A stretch of DNA of 49,262 bases. Source: Ancrocorticia sp052089425 (lineage in GTDB: Bacteria; Actinomycetota; Actinomycetes; Actinomycetales; Actinomycetaceae). Below are positions 48,109 to 49,262 of this stretch, one piece after another; position 1 is the stretch's first letter; each line of letters starts with the position of its first letter. The notes beneath the pieces are model-generated. The model was not told where the DNA came from, did not search any database, and saw nothing but the letters and a program-made list of their open reading frames with translations. The stretch lies in NCBI RefSeq assembly GCF_052089425.1, contig NZ_JBQCZW010000017.1, positions 1-49,262 on the forward strand. Direction: 5' to 3'. The position numbers and the translations under genes were made by a program.

Positions 48109-49262
48109 CTATGCGGCTTCGAGGATGGTGGTGTGGTGGGTGATGCCTACGAGTTCGCCGTCTGGTTCGGTGAAGGTGAACCCTCCGGCATGGTGGGTGA
48201 TGATGACCTGTTTGGAGTGAACGTACCGGTGGTGGTGGAAACACAACAAGACCGCGTTATCCATCGTGGTTAGTCCGCCTTTCTCCCATTGCTGGGCATG
48301 ATGAATCTGACTGACTTCTATCCCTCTGGAGCATCCCGGGTATCGGCACGCCCGGTCACGAGCCGCCACAGCCCTAGCTTGTCGGGAACTAAACAATCGT
48401 TGGGACCGCGACGTATCGATCGGCTCACCATGGGCGGTCAACACAACTCTCGCAATATCCGAATCGCAGAGCAGCTCGGCGAGCTGGGTTGGGGCCAGCG
48501 GTGTCCCATCCGATAGCCGCGCCGGACTGTAACCCTCCAGCATGTCCACATCGATACCTGCCCGAATCTCGGCGAGCACGGCACCGAGGTCGCGTTCCAC
48601 GTTCTCCCGCCCGTCCAGACACGCGCCCTGCCTGCCGAGTCCCCGCCCCGTGGTGGGACAGCCCGGTCCGGATGGAGAAACGTGGCCGGGTTCAACGCCC
48701 GCGCCAGTGCCGGGAGCGTGCTCGACACCGAAGTCGCGACCAGAGCCGGATTCAGACCCATGGAGACGGAGTTCTCCCGGTGAGGCTTGTGGGCGTGCCC
48801 AATCGGGTGGTTGCCCCACGTCGAAGGTTTCACCCACCCGATCCCGGACCTTCTTCCGGCCAGTCTTCGTCGTTTCCGGTGACGTGTTGTCGTGTGGGCA
48901 GGATTCTCCCACGCCATCGGGTGAACCCGCAACGTGCTGGCGGAGTCCTCCGTGAGAAACTGCGCCGCCGTTTGCGCGGAGTTCTCCTGCCTCAGGGCCG
49001 AGTTCTCCTGTTTCCGGACAGCGTTCTCCTAGAGAAGTAGATCCGTGATGACTAGTGCCGGTGCCCGCTATCGGATTGTCACTATTGCTGAAGAGATCTG
49101 GGCCCTGCTGGCCATCGATCGAGCTGAACAGGTCCTCACCGGTAGCCTGTCCTGAATCTGTGTGGTGGAAACTGGCGTTGCCAGCGGCAGTGGTATTGAG
49201 GTTCCCGCCCTGAGCTACACGATGAATATCGGAGGAGACGGAATTCTGACCGGAATCGCGGG
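48109..49262 (-). CDS. DUF222/HNH endonuclease protein, N-terminal part beyond window
   Basis: The frame is open from the stop at 48109 to the window end, so about 384 residues are seen and the N-terminal DUF222 part lies outside. The visible C-terminus has the 13E12-type HNH nuclease: ACRYPGCSRGIEVSQIHHAQ, then WEKGGLTTMDNAVLLCFHHH, RYVH. Before it lies RLSDGTPLAPTQLAELLCDS, typical of the family. A long Gly/Ser/His-rich disordered linker (about 200 residues) precedes this. The linker DNA repeats GGAGAACTC (48769-48777, 48979-48987, 49000-49008) coding for G-E-L. These proteins occur in multiple copies in actinobacteria; function is unclear. Confidence 0.88.
   Translation of the reverse strand, partial: RDSGQNSVSSDIHRVAQGGNLNTTAAGNASFHHTDSGQATGEDLFSSIDGQQGPDLFSNSDNPIAGTGTSHHGSTSLGERCPETGELGPEAGELRANGGAVSHGGLRQHVAGSPDGVGESCPHDNTSPETTKTGRKKVRDRVGETFDVGQPPDWARPQASPGELRLHGSESGSGRDFGVEHAPGTGAGVEPGHVSPSGPGCPTTGRGLGRQGACLDGRENVERDLGAVLAEIRAGIDVDMLEGYSPARLSDGTPLAPTQLAELLCDSDIARVVLTAHGEPIDTSRSQRLFSSRQARAVAARDRACRYPGCSRGIEVSQIHHAQQWEKGGLTTMDNAVLLCFHHHRYVHSKQVIITHHAGGFTFTEPDGELVGITHHTTILEAA

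Noticed and set aside
1..49262. Search by eye for CRISPR arrays, tRNA, rRNA, integrases and transposases
   Set aside because: No regularly spaced repeats, cloverleaf genes or transposase motifs were seen; short tRNA-like sequences could still be missed without a scanner.

Overview
The window looks like a chromosomal segment of a high-GC Gram-positive bacterium (Actinomycetes, most like Actinomycetaceae such as Trueperella, Arcanobacterium or Schaalia). This rests on the GC-rich sequence, frequent GTG and TTG starts, apparently leaderless genes, a DUF222-HNH protein, and protein families typical of animal-associated actinomycetes. The genus is inference. No rRNA, tRNA, insertion sequence, phage gene or CRISPR array was seen. 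Start codons were refined by ribosome binding sites where possible. Two genes run off the ends: an aspartase at the left edge and a DUF222-HNH protein at the right edge.

Left part (1-11 kb): partial aspA behind a DtxR/IdeR-like box; a Fic AMPylator behind two stacked inverted repeats; a DUF898-type membrane protein; an SDR of the TIGR01777 type; a parDE toxin-antitoxin pair with a palindrome in its promoter; an aldo/keto reductase; a secreted HNH nuclease; an SLC13/DASS anion transporter behind a possible structured RNA leader; and an ABC-F/TetR pair. Middle part (11-26.6 kb): poxB; a five-gene operon for a galactose- and arabinose-containing glycan (two permeases, binding protein, GH35, GH51) with a divergent LacI regulator; then a lower-GC cluster of DUF6282 hydrolase, second SLC13 transporter, GalB-like PIG-L hydratase and RraA/GalC-like aldolase, closed by a strong bidirectional terminator and an IclR regulator. 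This cluster resembles a short route from an imported carboxylate or lactone to pyruvate and oxaloacetate.

Right part (26.6-49 kb): HAD phosphatase; CatE-like VOC dioxygenase; zinc alcohol dehydrogenase; a lipoprotein/response-regulator/histidine-kinase operon; divergent yggS and pyridoxal kinase (PLP homeostasis); the conserved but uncharacterised CP-ATP-grasp/alpha-E/transglutaminase operon; a PQQ-type sugar dehydrogenase lipoprotein; a NERD-helicase; an FGGY kinase; a GH3 lipoprotein; a type I asparaginase; a NUDIX hydrolase; and the DUF222-HNH protein.

The most unusual feature spans the whole window. A short fixed-length motif, a T-tract followed within 0-2 nt by GACGACGACG and then G or A, occurs 11 times in both orientations. 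It lies between genes or, in five cases, inside genes, three of those in Ser-rich linkers. Its spread resembles an uptake-signal or chromosome-organisation sequence.
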